From: Rhodospirillaceae bacterium
GTDB taxonomy: Bacteria > Pseudomonadota > Alphaproteobacteria > DSM-16000 > Inquilinaceae
DNA length: 64,000 nt
Reading direction: 5' to 3'
Assembly (NCBI GenBank): GCA_020638595.1
Contig: JACKIG010000012.1
Span: 71,001-135,000 of the forward strand
Both the position numbers and the translations under genes were made by a program. The notes beneath the pieces were generated by a model that saw only the letters and a program-made list of their open reading frames with translations, ran no database searches and was not told the origin of the DNA. Below are positions 44,486-53,209 of the stretch, piece by piece (the first letter of the stretch is position 1; each line of letters opens with the position of its first letter).

Positions 44486-45232
44486 TCAGGTCCGCGCCGG
44501 CGCAATCTGCATCAGGCCGTTGCCGTAGGCGCGGCCCGCCCCCAGTCCCTCCGCCAGTGCCTGCCGGAACAGCGGGGGATCGGTCACGGTCAAGAGCCCT
44601 TCATAGGTGACGGCGCCGAAGCGGATATCGCCGCCGGCCCGTCCGGCCGAAAGGCGCATGCGGTCGTAGTCCAGCACCGAGACCTCGCCGCGCGTCACCG
44701 CGAACCCGCACCGTTCGCCCTGCCGTTCCAGCCATGACAGTGCCGCCGCTTCGGCCACGTCCTCCAGCCGTTCGGGCGTGCGTTCGTCCTCGGGCACGGT
44801 GTGCCAGGCCGCCATGATCACGTCCTGGCGGCGTCCGCGCTTGGTCCCCGGCTGCTGCTGCCAGCGGCTGGCCACGGCGCGCAGCCGGAATCTCAGCCGC
44901 TGGCCCGCGGCCAGATGCGGGGCGAACGGCCTGGTCTTCTCGAAGGTCCACACGCCGAGCCCGTCGATCGGCGGCCGGCTGGAACGGACGATCGCCGTGA
45001 AGGGCCGGCTGCGTTCCACGTGGTAGAGGAACAGGCCCCTGCGCTGGTCGTCGACGGCGTCGGCGAACAGCGTCCAGATGATGCGATGGGCGAACTGCGC
45101 TTCGCTGCGCCGCATATCGGCGCTCATGATGGCGCGCAGGGCCTGCGGATTGCGCGGCGTCAGCACGACGCGGCTTTCGAACAGGGCCGGATCGCCGCCT
45201 GAAACGGGGGTGCCACCGTCGCTTGCCGGCAT
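44486..45232 (-). CDS. cas6e: Cas6e (CasE), type I-E crRNA endoribonuclease
   Basis: This 248-residue RAMP protein cuts the repeat hairpin and stays bound to the crRNA 3' end. The double ferredoxin fold is recognisable from FAHRIIWTLFADAVDDQRRG and FLYHVERSRPFTAIVRS at the start (with the His typical of the active site) to the C-terminal glycine-rich loop GLGAGRAYGNGLMQIAP, which is diagnostic. It is the last gene of the Cascade operon, three bases after the cas5e stop, and the array begins about 94 bp beyond its stop, where cas1 and cas2 would normally stand. Confidence 0.92.
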   Translation of the reverse strand: MPASDGGTPVSGGDPALFESRVVLTPRNPQALRAIMSADMRRSEAQFAHRIIWTLFADAVDDQRRGLFLYHVERSRPFTAIVRSSRPPIDGLGVWTFEKTRPFAPHLAAGQRLRFRLRAVASRWQQQPGTKRGRRQDVIMAAWHTVPEDERTPERLEDVAEAAALSWLERQGERCGFAVTRGEVSVLDYDRMRLSAGRAGGDIRFGAVTYEGLLTVTDPPLFRQALAEGLGAGRAYGNGLMQIAPART

Positions 45233-45235
45233 GCG

Positions 45236-46069
45236 TCAGCCCTCCCCGACGGGGGTGGCGTCGGGAAACGCCATCCGGATCTCGGTGCGCTCGTGGAAGC
45301 GCTGATAGATGCGGCCGCCCGCCAGCGCCAGCGGGTGGGGCCGATCGCGCCGGCGGACGGCACGTTGCACCACCTCGCCCGTGGGGGCCGGCGCGCCCGG
45401 AAAGTCCGGGTCGAAGGCCAGGACGTCGGTGTTGCCGGCCGCCTCCCTCAGGGCGATCAGCGGCCCCAGGGCGGGCGCAGCCGCCAGCCCCGGCCGGCGC
45501 TGCCAGGGCCAGCCATAGGCTGCCAGGGCGGCGACCGGGCCTGGCGCGTCCACGATCTCCGGGTCGGGCGGCAGGCCCAGGGTGCAGGATTTGCGCCCCG
45601 CATACAGCACCCGGTGCGGGTGGACCAGGGCCGCCGCCAAGGGGGCCAGCGACGCCCGTCCGCCGCGACTGGCAACCGCCACGGTCCACAACCCGCACGC
45701 CCAGTATTCCCGCTTGGACAGAAGCGCGCCGGCCGGGCCTTGTCCGCCGGGCGTCTTGGTCAGCTCCTCAAATCGGGTCCACCGCCGGGCGCCATCCGGT
45801 CGACGGGCACGGCCGACGGTGTGATAGTCCGGCCGCGGGTCGCGAAGCGGGCGAAGCCCGGTGCGCACGGCGACGAACAGGGACGCCGCCAACTGGCCGA
45901 GTTCCGGCCGCGCAACGCCAAGGGCGGCCCCCAGAAGGCCGACCAGCGCTGATTTGGGCGGATCCAGGTCGGTCGCCTTCCAGGCCGTCGTGGCCGACGA
46001 CAGCGACGCCCCCCAGGAACCATAGGGCGCCATCAGCGTGAAGCACAGCTGTGGCACGGCCCCGGTCAT
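45236..46069 (-). CDS. cas5e: Cas5e (CasD), Cascade 5'-handle-binding subunit
   Basis: This 277-residue RAMP protein caps the 5' handle of the crRNA. The start LCFTLMAPYGSWGASLSSAT is the typical Cas5 N-terminus, followed by PPKSALVGLLGAALGVAR, SKREYWACGLWTVAVA and HRVLYAGRKSCTLGLPPDPE. The start at 46069 overlaps the cas7e stop as ATGA; the frame is open further upstream but only out-of-frame cas7e sequence lies there. The C-terminus is somewhat longer than the E. coli subunit. Confidence 0.93.
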   Translation of the reverse strand: MTGAVPQLCFTLMAPYGSWGASLSSATTAWKATDLDPPKSALVGLLGAALGVARPELGQLAASLFVAVRTGLRPLRDPRPDYHTVGRARRPDGARRWTRFEELTKTPGGQGPAGALLSKREYWACGLWTVAVASRGGRASLAPLAAALVHPHRVLYAGRKSCTLGLPPDPEIVDAPGPVAALAAYGWPWQRRPGLAAAPALGPLIALREAAGNTDVLAFDPDFPGAPAPTGEVVQRAVRRRDRPHPLALAGGRIYQRFHERTEIRMAFPDATPVGEG

Positions 46070-47364
46070 GCGGCGGGCTCCTGCACGAACCGGCGCAGCT
46101 CCTCCACTGTCCACACCTCCGGCGGGGTCGGGGCGTTGCCGGTGCGGGCAGGCCCGTATCCGTTGAAGATGCAGACGCGGTTCGTCAGCCCGTAGGCGGC
46201 AACGACGGTCCGGTGCGTTTCCCGCAGCCGGCCGATGGACGACAGCATCAGGTCCGGGCCGTCGTCCGCCGTCACCGGCCGCAGATAGGCCAGGCCCAGA
46301 TTGAGCGCGGGATCGCTGCCGCGGCTGGTCAGCAGGAAGCTCGCGGCCACGTCGCTGGCAAAACTGCACCGTTTTCCCTTGGGCTGGGCATAGACGAGCC
46401 CGTCCAGGAAGACGACGACCGCTTCCTGCGTCAGGCGCTCGGCATCGTCGGCGCTGCGGCCGGCCGACAGGGTGTCGCGCAGGTGCCCGCGGTCGAGCAC
46501 GGCGTGCTGATAGTAGACCCCGCCGCCGAAGAAGGCGTAGCTGGTGATCGCCGCGCCGGTGCCTTGCAGCACGTTCAATTCTTCCCCGGCGGAGAAATAG
46601 TCGCCTTCGGTGACGAAGGCGTGGGTCGTGAAGGCATGGCTGACGGCGCAGGCCGCCTCGACATTGAACCCCGGGTCGGCCGCGACCATCCGGCCGAACA
46701 GGGCGGTGTCGAGATCGTGGTCCGCACGGACCAGCAGCTTGTCCCGGCAGATCGTCTTCACCCAGTGGTCCAGGATGGCGGGGAACCCTTCGGGATCGTC
46801 CCGCCGGGCGGCGATCAGCATCGCCACGCCGTCATCGATCCGGGAAAGCTCGCGGGTGCTGATGATCAGTGCCTGCTCCGTGCCCAGCTCCCGTTCCAGC
46901 CAGCGCAGTTCGGCCGTCGGGCGGTCGATCTCGTACCTGCCCATCAGCGCCGCGATCGCCTTTTCCCGGGCCTGGGACGACGGCTTTGCGGGATCGGGGG
47001 CGGCCAGCCTTTCGGCATCGCTGCGCTTGGGCGCCCCGGTCCCGCCGCCGGCCGCCATGTTCACCGCCAGCGCGGCCCAGGCTGCCGATACGGTGTCGAT
47101 ACCGGCGTCCAAGAGGCGGCGAAAGCAGAGGAGGCCGGCTTCGCGGGTGCGGATTGCGCGCTGCCCGCCGGGGAAATGGGGCGCAAACCGCAAGGCCCGC
47201 TTCTTTGCCTGGCTGGAGATGCGGCCCCGCACGGCTTCGCCGAGACGACAGGTCTTGGGCCGTCCGTCCTCGTCGCGGTTCACATTGTGGGGCGGGAAGT
47301 GGGTGAGGGTGTGGAACTGAATCACGTCGGCGCGGCCGATCGCCGCCATCGGTCTGTCAGCCAT
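46066..47364 (-). CDS. cas7e: Cas7e (CasC/Cse4), Cascade backbone subunit
   Basis: This is a 432-residue backbone protein of which six copies normally wrap the crRNA. The N-terminus is clear: IQFHTLTHFPPHNVNRDEDG and GRISSQAKKRALRFA. Later NVEAACAVSHAFTTHAFVTE and SYAFFGGGVYYQHAVLDRGH are also family signatures. It is about 70 residues longer than the E. coli protein, mainly through an insert around residues 100-150 (NMAAGGGTGAPKRSDAERLA). ATG 47364 overlaps the cse2 stop by eight bases. GGCGAGGCCGACGATGG precedes it. Confidence 0.93.
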   Translation of the reverse strand: MADRPMAAIGRADVIQFHTLTHFPPHNVNRDEDGRPKTCRLGEAVRGRISSQAKKRALRFAPHFPGGQRAIRTREAGLLCFRRLLDAGIDTVSAAWAALAVNMAAGGGTGAPKRSDAERLAAPDPAKPSSQAREKAIAALMGRYEIDRPTAELRWLERELGTEQALIISTRELSRIDDGVAMLIAARRDDPEGFPAILDHWVKTICRDKLLVRADHDLDTALFGRMVAADPGFNVEAACAVSHAFTTHAFVTEGDYFSAGEELNVLQGTGAAITSYAFFGGGVYYQHAVLDRGHLRDTLSAGRSADDAERLTQEAVVVFLDGLVYAQPKGKRCSFASDVAASFLLTSRGSDPALNLGLAYLRPVTADDGPDLMLSSIGRLRETHRTVVAAYGLTNRVCIFNGYGPARTGNAPTPPEVWTVEELRRFVQEPAA

Positions 47365-47896
47365 CGTCGGCCTCGCCGGAGGCAGCGGTGGAGGCGGCGT
47401 AGTACGCGAGAAAGATCTGGCGGCGGGCCTGCAGGCGGCTTGCCGGGCGATGCCAGGCGCGAACGATGTCGGCCACATCCTGAAGCGGGGCATGGCGGTC
47501 CAGGGCCTGGATCGCGCCGCGCAGCAGCCGCAGGAATTGATCCGGGTCCTCGGCGGTTGCCAGCAGGCGAAGACGGTCCTCGCTCAGCCGCGGCTTGCCG
47601 TGGCGATGGGTGGCGAAGGCCCGTCCCAGGGCGGCACCCCAGCGGTCCGGGGCCGTGCTGGTGTCGGCATCGACCTCTGCCAGCGCGATGGCCATGCGCG
47701 CGGCCGTCTCGTGGGGAAGCTTCGGGCCGGCATGGGCCAGAAGTTGGTGGAACGCCAGCACCTGATAGACTTCGTCAATGGTCTGGGCCCGGCGCAGCCC
47801 CGCCCGCTGCCCCCGGTCGTACTGCAATCGCCGGTGCCAATCGTGGATCGGGCCGGTGGCGGACGCGGTGGGTGCGGTCGGTGCTGGCGGGTTCAT
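47357..47896 (-). CDS. casB: Cse2 (CasB), Cascade small subunit
   Basis: This 179-residue helical protein stabilises the R-loop; two copies sit on the belly of Cascade. DWHRRLQYDRGQRAGLRRAQ at the start and FLRLLRGAIQALDRHAPLQD with the DIVRAWH segment near the end match the Cse2 family. ATG 47896 overlaps the cas8e stop (ATGA), so the subunits are translated as a coupled series. Confidence 0.9.
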   Translation of the reverse strand: MNPPAPTAPTASATGPIHDWHRRLQYDRGQRAGLRRAQTIDEVYQVLAFHQLLAHAGPKLPHETAARMAIALAEVDADTSTAPDRWGAALGRAFATHRHGKPRLSEDRLRLLATAEDPDQFLRLLRGAIQALDRHAPLQDVADIVRAWHRPASRLQARRQIFLAYYAASTAASGEADDG

Positions 47897-49671
47897 GCCG
47901 TTCCCTGTGGGCTTGAGTGTTGGGTCAGGGCGGCATTCAGGGCGCGCACAAGCTGGCCGCGCTCGCGCGCGAGCTGCCGGTCGGCGGGGCCGGTGCCGTC
48001 GATGGGGAAAGCGCCGTCGAACAGGCCGATGGCCGTGTCCCGGGCACGGCGGAGCAGGGATGACCGCGCCGCATCCGCGGCATCGCATCGGGCCGATCCA
48101 TCCGGCCGGACCGGGACGATCCCGGCAAGCTGCGCCGGCAGGTCCAGGACCGATCCATCCAGTGCCGCCCGGAAGCCTTGCGTCACCTCCAGCGCAAGGC
48201 TGCGCGGCCGCTTGTCACGGACGATCCGGGCCGCAGAGGCCGAACAGCCTTCCAGCGCGTCGCGGATCCTCTCGACGATGACAAGGGTGGCGGAGACCTC
48301 GGTCCGCAGCCAGTCGAGGTCGCCCGGCGGCAGGACCCAGATGGGCAGGTCCCGCTGCGACAGCCCGCCCAGCGCATTGCCATACCGGTAGAGCGCAAAG
48401 GTCCGCACCCGGATGGCGCTGTCGGGTGCGACGGCGGTCGCGGCGTGGCGGCGGTGTCCCAGCGTTCCCAGGCCTTCCGGCCGCTGGTCCAGCACCGTGC
48501 GCAGCTGGCGCAGGATGGGGGGAAGGGCCGCGGTGTCCGCGCGCCCATCGGCCCCCGCCTTTGCCCCGCCGCCCAGCAGCGCCGTTTCCAGCCAGTCGTC
48601 GAAGCGCAGCGGCTCGCTGGTGACGGCAAATCCGGGTGCATTGTCCCCATCGCCGTCCTGGCCGCTGCCGGCGACGGCCGGATACCACCAGCCGCGCTGC
48701 CGGTAGTGCAGCCCTTTCGGCCAACGGCTGTAGTGGGTGAAGACCGGCCCGGCGATGCCCGTAAGGTCGCAACGCCCGATCTGCGGCGGGGACAGCAGGT
48801 AGCGCCGCGGCATCGGGATATGCGCCGGGTGGAGTGCCGACCGCTCCAGCGGGCGGGCGGATCCGGCGACGTCGCTGCCAAGCGGCATGCGGCGGAGGTC
48901 ACGGTCCAGCCAGGGGAAGACCGCGGCGTCCACCGGCGCCGGCCAGGCCGCGTGCGGCTGATGGGTGCCGACGGTCCCCTGCCACAGCACGTTCAGCCAG
49001 ATCGTCTCCCACAGGGTCCGGCCGGTGATCTGGTACTTGATGCTGCTGGGACCGTGCGGCAGGCCCAGATAGCCCCGGCCGCCGCGCAACGGTGCCAGAA
49101 CCATATGGGCGTACAGCACCGGCAGGATGGCACCGGCACCGATGCGGGCCACGCCGCGGCGGCGGATGAAGAAGTCGGCGTTCTGCTTCAGGGCTTCGGC
49201 GGTCGGCAGGTCCGGCAGCAGGGTGCCGATCGGCTGGGCTGCGGCCTTGTCGTCGCCCCGGTCGTCCCGGTCGTCGCCGTCGTCCCGGCCCATGCGGCCG
49301 CCGCGGGTCTTGGACCGTTTGCGCCCTGCTGCCTCGGCCAGGCAGGCGGGCGTGGGGCGGACCTGCATTGCCGGCGTCTCGGGGTGGTCGATCCGGAATG
49401 CGGGGCGGTAAGGGGCCAGCAGCCGTTCGAATTCGCGTGGGGACGGCGGGGCGGCCAGGCGCTGGATCCAGTCATCCATATCCCTGGGCGCCATCGCAGC
49501 CTGCAGGATGTCGCGCAGCAGGAATTCGAACCCGCGGTCCGCCTGGGGATGGCCCAGCCGCACGCCGACGATCGGATCATCGGCGTAGCGGTCGGTCAGC
49601 TCCAGCGGCGTCGCAACCCCCAGGCCCGACTGCAAGCGATCCACGGGAACGGTGTAGTCGAACCAGTCCAT
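47893..49671 (-). CDS. casA: Cas8e (CasA/Cse1), Cascade large subunit
   Basis: This 592-residue protein reads the PAM and would recruit Cas3. It starts SGLGVATPLELTDRYADDPI-like after a short leader; RRGVARIGAGAILPVLYAHM, RTLWETIWLNVLWQGTVG and FTHYSRWPKGLHYRQRGWWY are conserved Cse1 blocks, and the C-terminal four-helix bundle follows from about residue 430. An acidic low-complexity insert (GRDDGDDRDDRGDDKAAA, about residues 128-145) is unusual. It is the first gene of the operon. No cas3 precedes it: the next gene upstream on this strand is a DUF72 gene. Confidence 0.93.
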   Translation of the reverse strand: MDWFDYTVPVDRLQSGLGVATPLELTDRYADDPIVGVRLGHPQADRGFEFLLRDILQAAMAPRDMDDWIQRLAAPPSPREFERLLAPYRPAFRIDHPETPAMQVRPTPACLAEAAGRKRSKTRGGRMGRDDGDDRDDRGDDKAAAQPIGTLLPDLPTAEALKQNADFFIRRRGVARIGAGAILPVLYAHMVLAPLRGGRGYLGLPHGPSSIKYQITGRTLWETIWLNVLWQGTVGTHQPHAAWPAPVDAAVFPWLDRDLRRMPLGSDVAGSARPLERSALHPAHIPMPRRYLLSPPQIGRCDLTGIAGPVFTHYSRWPKGLHYRQRGWWYPAVAGSGQDGDGDNAPGFAVTSEPLRFDDWLETALLGGGAKAGADGRADTAALPPILRQLRTVLDQRPEGLGTLGHRRHAATAVAPDSAIRVRTFALYRYGNALGGLSQRDLPIWVLPPGDLDWLRTEVSATLVIVERIRDALEGCSASAARIVRDKRPRSLALEVTQGFRAALDGSVLDLPAQLAGIVPVRPDGSARCDAADAARSSLLRRARDTAIGLFDGAFPIDGTGPADRQLARERGQLVRALNAALTQHSSPQGTA

Positions 49672-49853
49672 CGGGGCTGAACACCTGCATCGGCCATTTG
49701 GCCGGAAACGGGATCTCGCAGTCCCTTCAGCGTGACACAGCGCCGGGAGGCCAACAATTACTCAACCGGGTGGTGTCCACTCGGCCCGCCCTAACCGATA
49801 TAGGTCGCAAAGGCGGCGGCCGGCGAATGCGGCTGCGCGCCGGCGCCCTCGGT

Positions 49854-50660
49854 TCAGCCTGTCCGGGCGATCAGCGCCATGGCGGCCGCCGGATTGCGGA
49901 CCTTGTGGCCGCTGATGACATACAGAAAGACGTCGCGCGGGGGCTGTCCGCCCTCCGCACGGGCGGCATAGTCCAGCCCGTCGGGGGCGTGGCCGCGCGC
50001 CCAGGACGCCGCGCGGGCCGCCCACAGGTCGAGCGCGTCGTCCGGATAGCCCAGGTCCTCGGCCTCGACGGTGCCCATGATGCGGGCATAGACGAAGGGG
50101 GCCGTCAGGTCGGCAATCTGCGGATAGGCGCCGTCGGCGGCGATGACGATGGCGACGCCGTGGCTGCGGGCCATGGCGACGAAGTCGGGCGACCGGAAGC
50201 TGGCATGGCGCACCTCGACCGCGTGGCGCAGCGGCCGCCCGCCGGCGGTGGCCGGCAGCAGCTTGAGGAAGGCCTCGAAATCCGCGGGATCGAAGGCCTT
50301 CGTCGGTGCGAACTGCCAGTTGATCGGGCCGAGCTTGTCCTTCAGCTCCAGCACGCCGCTGCTGAGGAACCGCTCCACCGTCTCGCCGGCTTCCGCCAGA
50401 ACCCTGCGGTTCGTGGCATAGCGCGGCGCCTTGAGGGAGAAGACGAAGCCCTCCGGCGTCTCGTCATGCCAGCGGGCAAAGCTCTCGGGCTTCTGCGAGC
50501 CATAGAAGGTGCCGTTGATCTCGATCGAGCTCAGGTGCCGGCTGGCATACTCCAGCTCCCGCTTCTGCGGGTGCCCCTGTGGGTAGAATGGTCCCCGCCA
50601 TGGCGCATAGGTCCATCCCCCGATGCCGATCCGGATGGCCCCCGGGCCGTTCTTCGCCAT
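49854..50660 (-). CDS. DUF72 family protein
   Basis: This 268-residue TIM-barrel protein of unknown function shows the family's key blocks: IRIGIGGWTYAPWRGPFYP at the start, LEYASRHLSSIEINGTFYGS, FVFSLKAPRYATNRR, and ending YVISGHKVRNPAAAMALI. The start at 50660 (MAKNGPG) was preferred to upstream in-frame codons because similarity begins there. It lies 182 bp upstream of cas8e on the same strand; it belongs to a widespread housekeeping family and is not known to work with CRISPR. The 182-bp gap presumably carries the cas promoter. Confidence 0.9.
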   Translation of the reverse strand: MAKNGPGAIRIGIGGWTYAPWRGPFYPQGHPQKRELEYASRHLSSIEINGTFYGSQKPESFARWHDETPEGFVFSLKAPRYATNRRVLAEAGETVERFLSSGVLELKDKLGPINWQFAPTKAFDPADFEAFLKLLPATAGGRPLRHAVEVRHASFRSPDFVAMARSHGVAIVIAADGAYPQIADLTAPFVYARIMGTVEAEDLGYPDDALDLWAARAASWARGHAPDGLDYAARAEGGQPPRDVFLYVISGHKVRNPAAAMALIARTG

Positions 50661-50863
50661 GCGATGCGTCCTTGCCTGCCGATGCCGGGCGCCAGGGTAG
50701 CACAGGGCATCGGGCTTCTGGCCCGGCATCGCTGCCCCCCGCCGCCGGCCGTCGTGCCGCTGGCCCACACCGCCCGGCCGCCCGGCCGATGCCGATTGAC
50801 ATTTCCCGGCTTTCCGGCCCCGATGCATGCGACTGAGTGAGCAACCCGGGCTTGCGCTCGCAG

Positions 50864-50975
50864 GAGCCTGATCCGCTGACGTCGGATCGACGTCAGCGGT
50901 GCATCAGGCTCTCACCATTGGACATGGGGCAGGCGTCAGACGGCAGGCCGAGCCAGGTTGATGTCTGACGCCTGC
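50864..50975. promoter_or_regulatory. Two adjacent long inverted repeats upstream of a GntR gene
   Basis: In the 365-bp gap 50661-51025, GAGCCTGATCCGCTGACGTC (50864-50883) pairs with GACGTCAGCGG-TGC-ATCAGGCTC (50889-50911) to give a stem of 11 plus 9 bp with a three-base bulge and a five-base loop. Just beyond it GCAGGCGTCAGA (50929-50940) faces TCTGACGCCTGC (50964-50975), a perfect 12-bp pair. The first could be a terminator-like structure or an operator; the second, with its 23-base spacer, looks more like a pair of operator half sites for the GntR protein encoded next door. No U-tract follows either one. Confidence 0.55.
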
Positions 50976-51025
50976 TCCAGACCCCGGGTCAGGGAATTCG
51001 TGCGTTGAACATTTCAAGACCTGAC

Positions 51026-51739
51026 ATGCGCAGCCAGCTATCGCCGGTCGATGTCTCTACCGTTCAGGAAAAGGTCTACCAGAGCCTGCGCCTGGCCCTG
51101 CTGAAGGGCCAGTTCCTTCCTGGGGAGGCGGTGTCGATCAGAAAGCTGGCCGCCGCCTTCGGGACCAGCCCCATGCCGGTGCGCGAGGCGACCAAGCGGC
51201 TGGTGGCCGAAAAGGCGCTGGAGCAGTCGTCCGACCGGCTGCTGCGCGTGGCCTCGTACGCGGACAGCGTCCATGAGGAATACATCAGAATAAGAATGCA
51301 GGTGGAGGGGTTTGCGACGGAAAAGGCGTGCGCCGCGCGTGACCCGGCCCTGGTCGGCCGGCTGAAGCATCACAACGACACGATGCGCGACGCCTTGCAG
51401 TCCGCTGACCTGGAAGCAGCGCTTTCCGGCAATCAGTCCTTCCATTTCGAGATCTACCGGGCCGCTGCCTATCCGCAGCTGTTGGATATCATATCAAGCC
51501 TCTGGCTGCGGACCGGCCCGATCCTCGCCATGCTGCGGTCCGATCCGGAGACGTTCTGCCAGATATTCGAGATCGGATACCGGGTGCACAACGACGCCAT
51601 CGAAGCGATCGCCCGGTGCGACCGGGAGTCGGCGAAGCGCGCCATCGCGCTGGATATTCGCGCTGCCCATTTCTGGATACACCGATACTACAAGTCGGCC
51701 ACCGAACTGCCGGCCGACGCGACCGGCCATCCGGTGTAG
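51026..51739 (+). CDS. GntR family regulator, FadR (FCD) subfamily
   Basis: This 237-residue regulator has the GntR winged helix at residues 15-75 (LKGQFLPGEAVSIRKLAAAF, then MPVREATKRLVAEKAL) and an FCD effector domain after it (EYIRIRMQVEGFATEKACAA; FHFEIYRAAAYPQLLDIISS). ATG 51026 was chosen; a TTG at 51005 with AGGGA at longer spacing is an alternative. The gene converges with the thioesterase gene of the eight-gene operon and is the obvious candidate regulator of that operon. It also shares its upstream region with two long inverted repeats. Confidence 0.85.
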   Translation: MRSQLSPVDVSTVQEKVYQSLRLALLKGQFLPGEAVSIRKLAAAFGTSPMPVREATKRLVAEKALEQSSDRLLRVASYADSVHEEYIRIRMQVEGFATEKACAARDPALVGRLKHHNDTMRDALQSADLEAALSGNQSFHFEIYRAAAYPQLLDIISSLWLRTGPILAMLRSDPETFCQIFEIGYRVHNDAIEAIARCDRESAKRAIALDIRAAHFWIHRYYKSATELPADATGHPV

Positions 51740-51753
51740 GACGCCCGCCGCCG

Positions 51754-52200
51754 TCAACCGGCGGGGCCGCAGGCCCGCAGGATGTCCAGCGCGCCTTCGG
51801 ACAACGGCTGTCCGCGCCCGCTGGCGTCGACATGCACGACCACCACCGTCGCCGTGGCCGCGCAGCGCCCGGATTGGAACAGCGCCTGTTCCACCGTCGT
51901 CGAACTGCGCCCGATGGCCGCAACCCGTGTGCCGACGTCGACGCGGCCGGGCCAATTGATCTCGGCCAACAGGTCCATGGACAGGCGGGCGGTGACGAAG
52001 GTGCAGCCGGGGTCGGCCAACGGATGGTCGGGGTCGTAGAACAGCTCGGTCCGTCCGGTGTCCAGCAAGGTCATGAATACCGCGTTGTTCACATGACCCT
52101 GACGGTCGGTGTCGCGGTAGCGGATCTTGTCCCAGGTCCGGTGCGGGAACTGGTCGAGGGTCGGCGGCGGGGGCCGCGTGGGTTTGGCGGGCTGGGTCAT
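51754..52200 (-). CDS. Acyl-CoA thioesterase, 4HBT/YbgC-like
   Basis: This 148-residue hot-dog-fold protein shows the 4HBT active-site helix pattern YRDTDRQGHVNNAVFMTLLD, with Asp and His placed as in YbgC and CdhB-type thioesterases. The start at 52200 (MTQPAKP) is preferred to a GTG-side extension. It is the last gene of the eight-gene operon, 50 bp after the beta-keto acid cleavage enzyme. In the carnitine route of Pseudomonas a thioesterase of this kind hydrolyses betainyl-CoA; by analogy this one may release the acyl group left after the cleavage step. Confidence 0.83.
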   Translation of the reverse strand: MTQPAKPTRPPPPTLDQFPHRTWDKIRYRDTDRQGHVNNAVFMTLLDTGRTELFYDPDHPLADPGCTFVTARLSMDLLAEINWPGRVDVGTRVAAIGRSSTTVEQALFQSGRCAATATVVVVHVDASGRGQPLSEGALDILRACGPAG

Positions 52201-52249
52201 CGGTGGACTCCGCGGCATCGACCCCGGGGCAGGGCGGCCGCTTGCGGGC

Positions 52250-53185
52250 TCAGAAATTGACCATGTCGCCGCCCTTCAGCGACAGCATGGTGCGGGCTTC
52301 CTCCGGCGTTGCCGTCTCCAGCCCCAGCCCGTCCAGCACCTGGCGGATGCGCGTGACCTGGGCGGCGTTGGACGGGGCCAACTGGCCGGGGCCGATCCAC
52401 AGGGAATCCTCCAACCCCACCCGGACATTGCCGCCCATGGCGGCCGCCATGGTGGTGATGGCGATCTGGTGGCGGCCGGCGCCCAGCACCGACCAGACAT
52501 ACTGGCTGCCGAACAGCCGGTCGGCGGTGCGGCGCATATGGGCGATGTCCTCCGGATGGACCCCGATGCCGCCCAGGATCCCGAACACCGACTGGACGAA
52601 CAGCGGCGGCTTGACCAGCCCGCGGTCGAGGAAATGGGCGAGGTTGTAGAGATGGCTGATGTCGTAGCATTCGAATTCGAAGCGTGTGCCGTTGCCGGAA
52701 CAGGATTCGAGGATGTATTCGATGTCCTTGAAGGTGTTCTTGAACACGACGTCGCGGGTCTTTTCCAGGTACGCCGGTTCCCAATCATACTTGAACGACT
52801 CATAGCGGTTCAGCATCGGGAATAGCGCGAAGTTCATCGAGCCCATGTTCAGCGACGCCACCTCGGGCTGGAACTTCAGGGCTGGCTGCAGGCGCTCTTC
52901 CACCAGCATGGTCGGGCTGCCCCCGGTGGTCAGGTTGACCACGGCCTTGGTCGCCTGCTTGATCCGCGGCAGGAACTGGCCGAACACCGAAGGGTCCTGG
53001 GTCGGGCGGCCGTCCTCAGGATTGCGGGCGTGCAGGTGGATGATGGCCGCCCCGGCCTCGGCCGCGCCGATGGCGGCCTCGGCGATCTCGTTGGGCGTGA
53101 CCGGCAGGTGCGGCGACATGGTCGGCGTGTGGATGCCGCCGGTGACGGCGCAGGTGATGATGACCTTTCGGGGACTGTTGGCCAT
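52250..53185 (-). CDS. Beta-keto acid cleavage enzyme (BKACE, DUF849)
   Basis: The 311-residue TIM-barrel enzyme uses acetyl-CoA to split a 3-keto acid, giving acetoacetate and a new acyl-CoA. The zinc-binding pair is seen in AAIIHLHARNPEDGRPTQD; VNLTTGGSP, PEVASLNMGSMNF and GNVRVGLEDSLWIGPGQLAP are family blocks, the last with the active-site Glu. Known members act on 3-keto-5-aminohexanoate or dehydrocarnitine. It stands between an SDR dehydrogenase and a thioesterase in one operon, which fits the sequence hydroxy acid, keto acid, acyl-CoA, free acid. The true substrate cannot be read from sequence. Confidence 0.9.
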   Translation of the reverse strand: MANSPRKVIITCAVTGGIHTPTMSPHLPVTPNEIAEAAIGAAEAGAAIIHLHARNPEDGRPTQDPSVFGQFLPRIKQATKAVVNLTTGGSPTMLVEERLQPALKFQPEVASLNMGSMNFALFPMLNRYESFKYDWEPAYLEKTRDVVFKNTFKDIEYILESCSGNGTRFEFECYDISHLYNLAHFLDRGLVKPPLFVQSVFGILGGIGVHPEDIAHMRRTADRLFGSQYVWSVLGAGRHQIAITTMAAAMGGNVRVGLEDSLWIGPGQLAPSNAAQVTRIRQVLDGLGLETATPEEARTMLSLKGGDMVNF

Positions 53186-53209
53186 GGGACGGGCCTTTCT
53201 GTGACTGGA

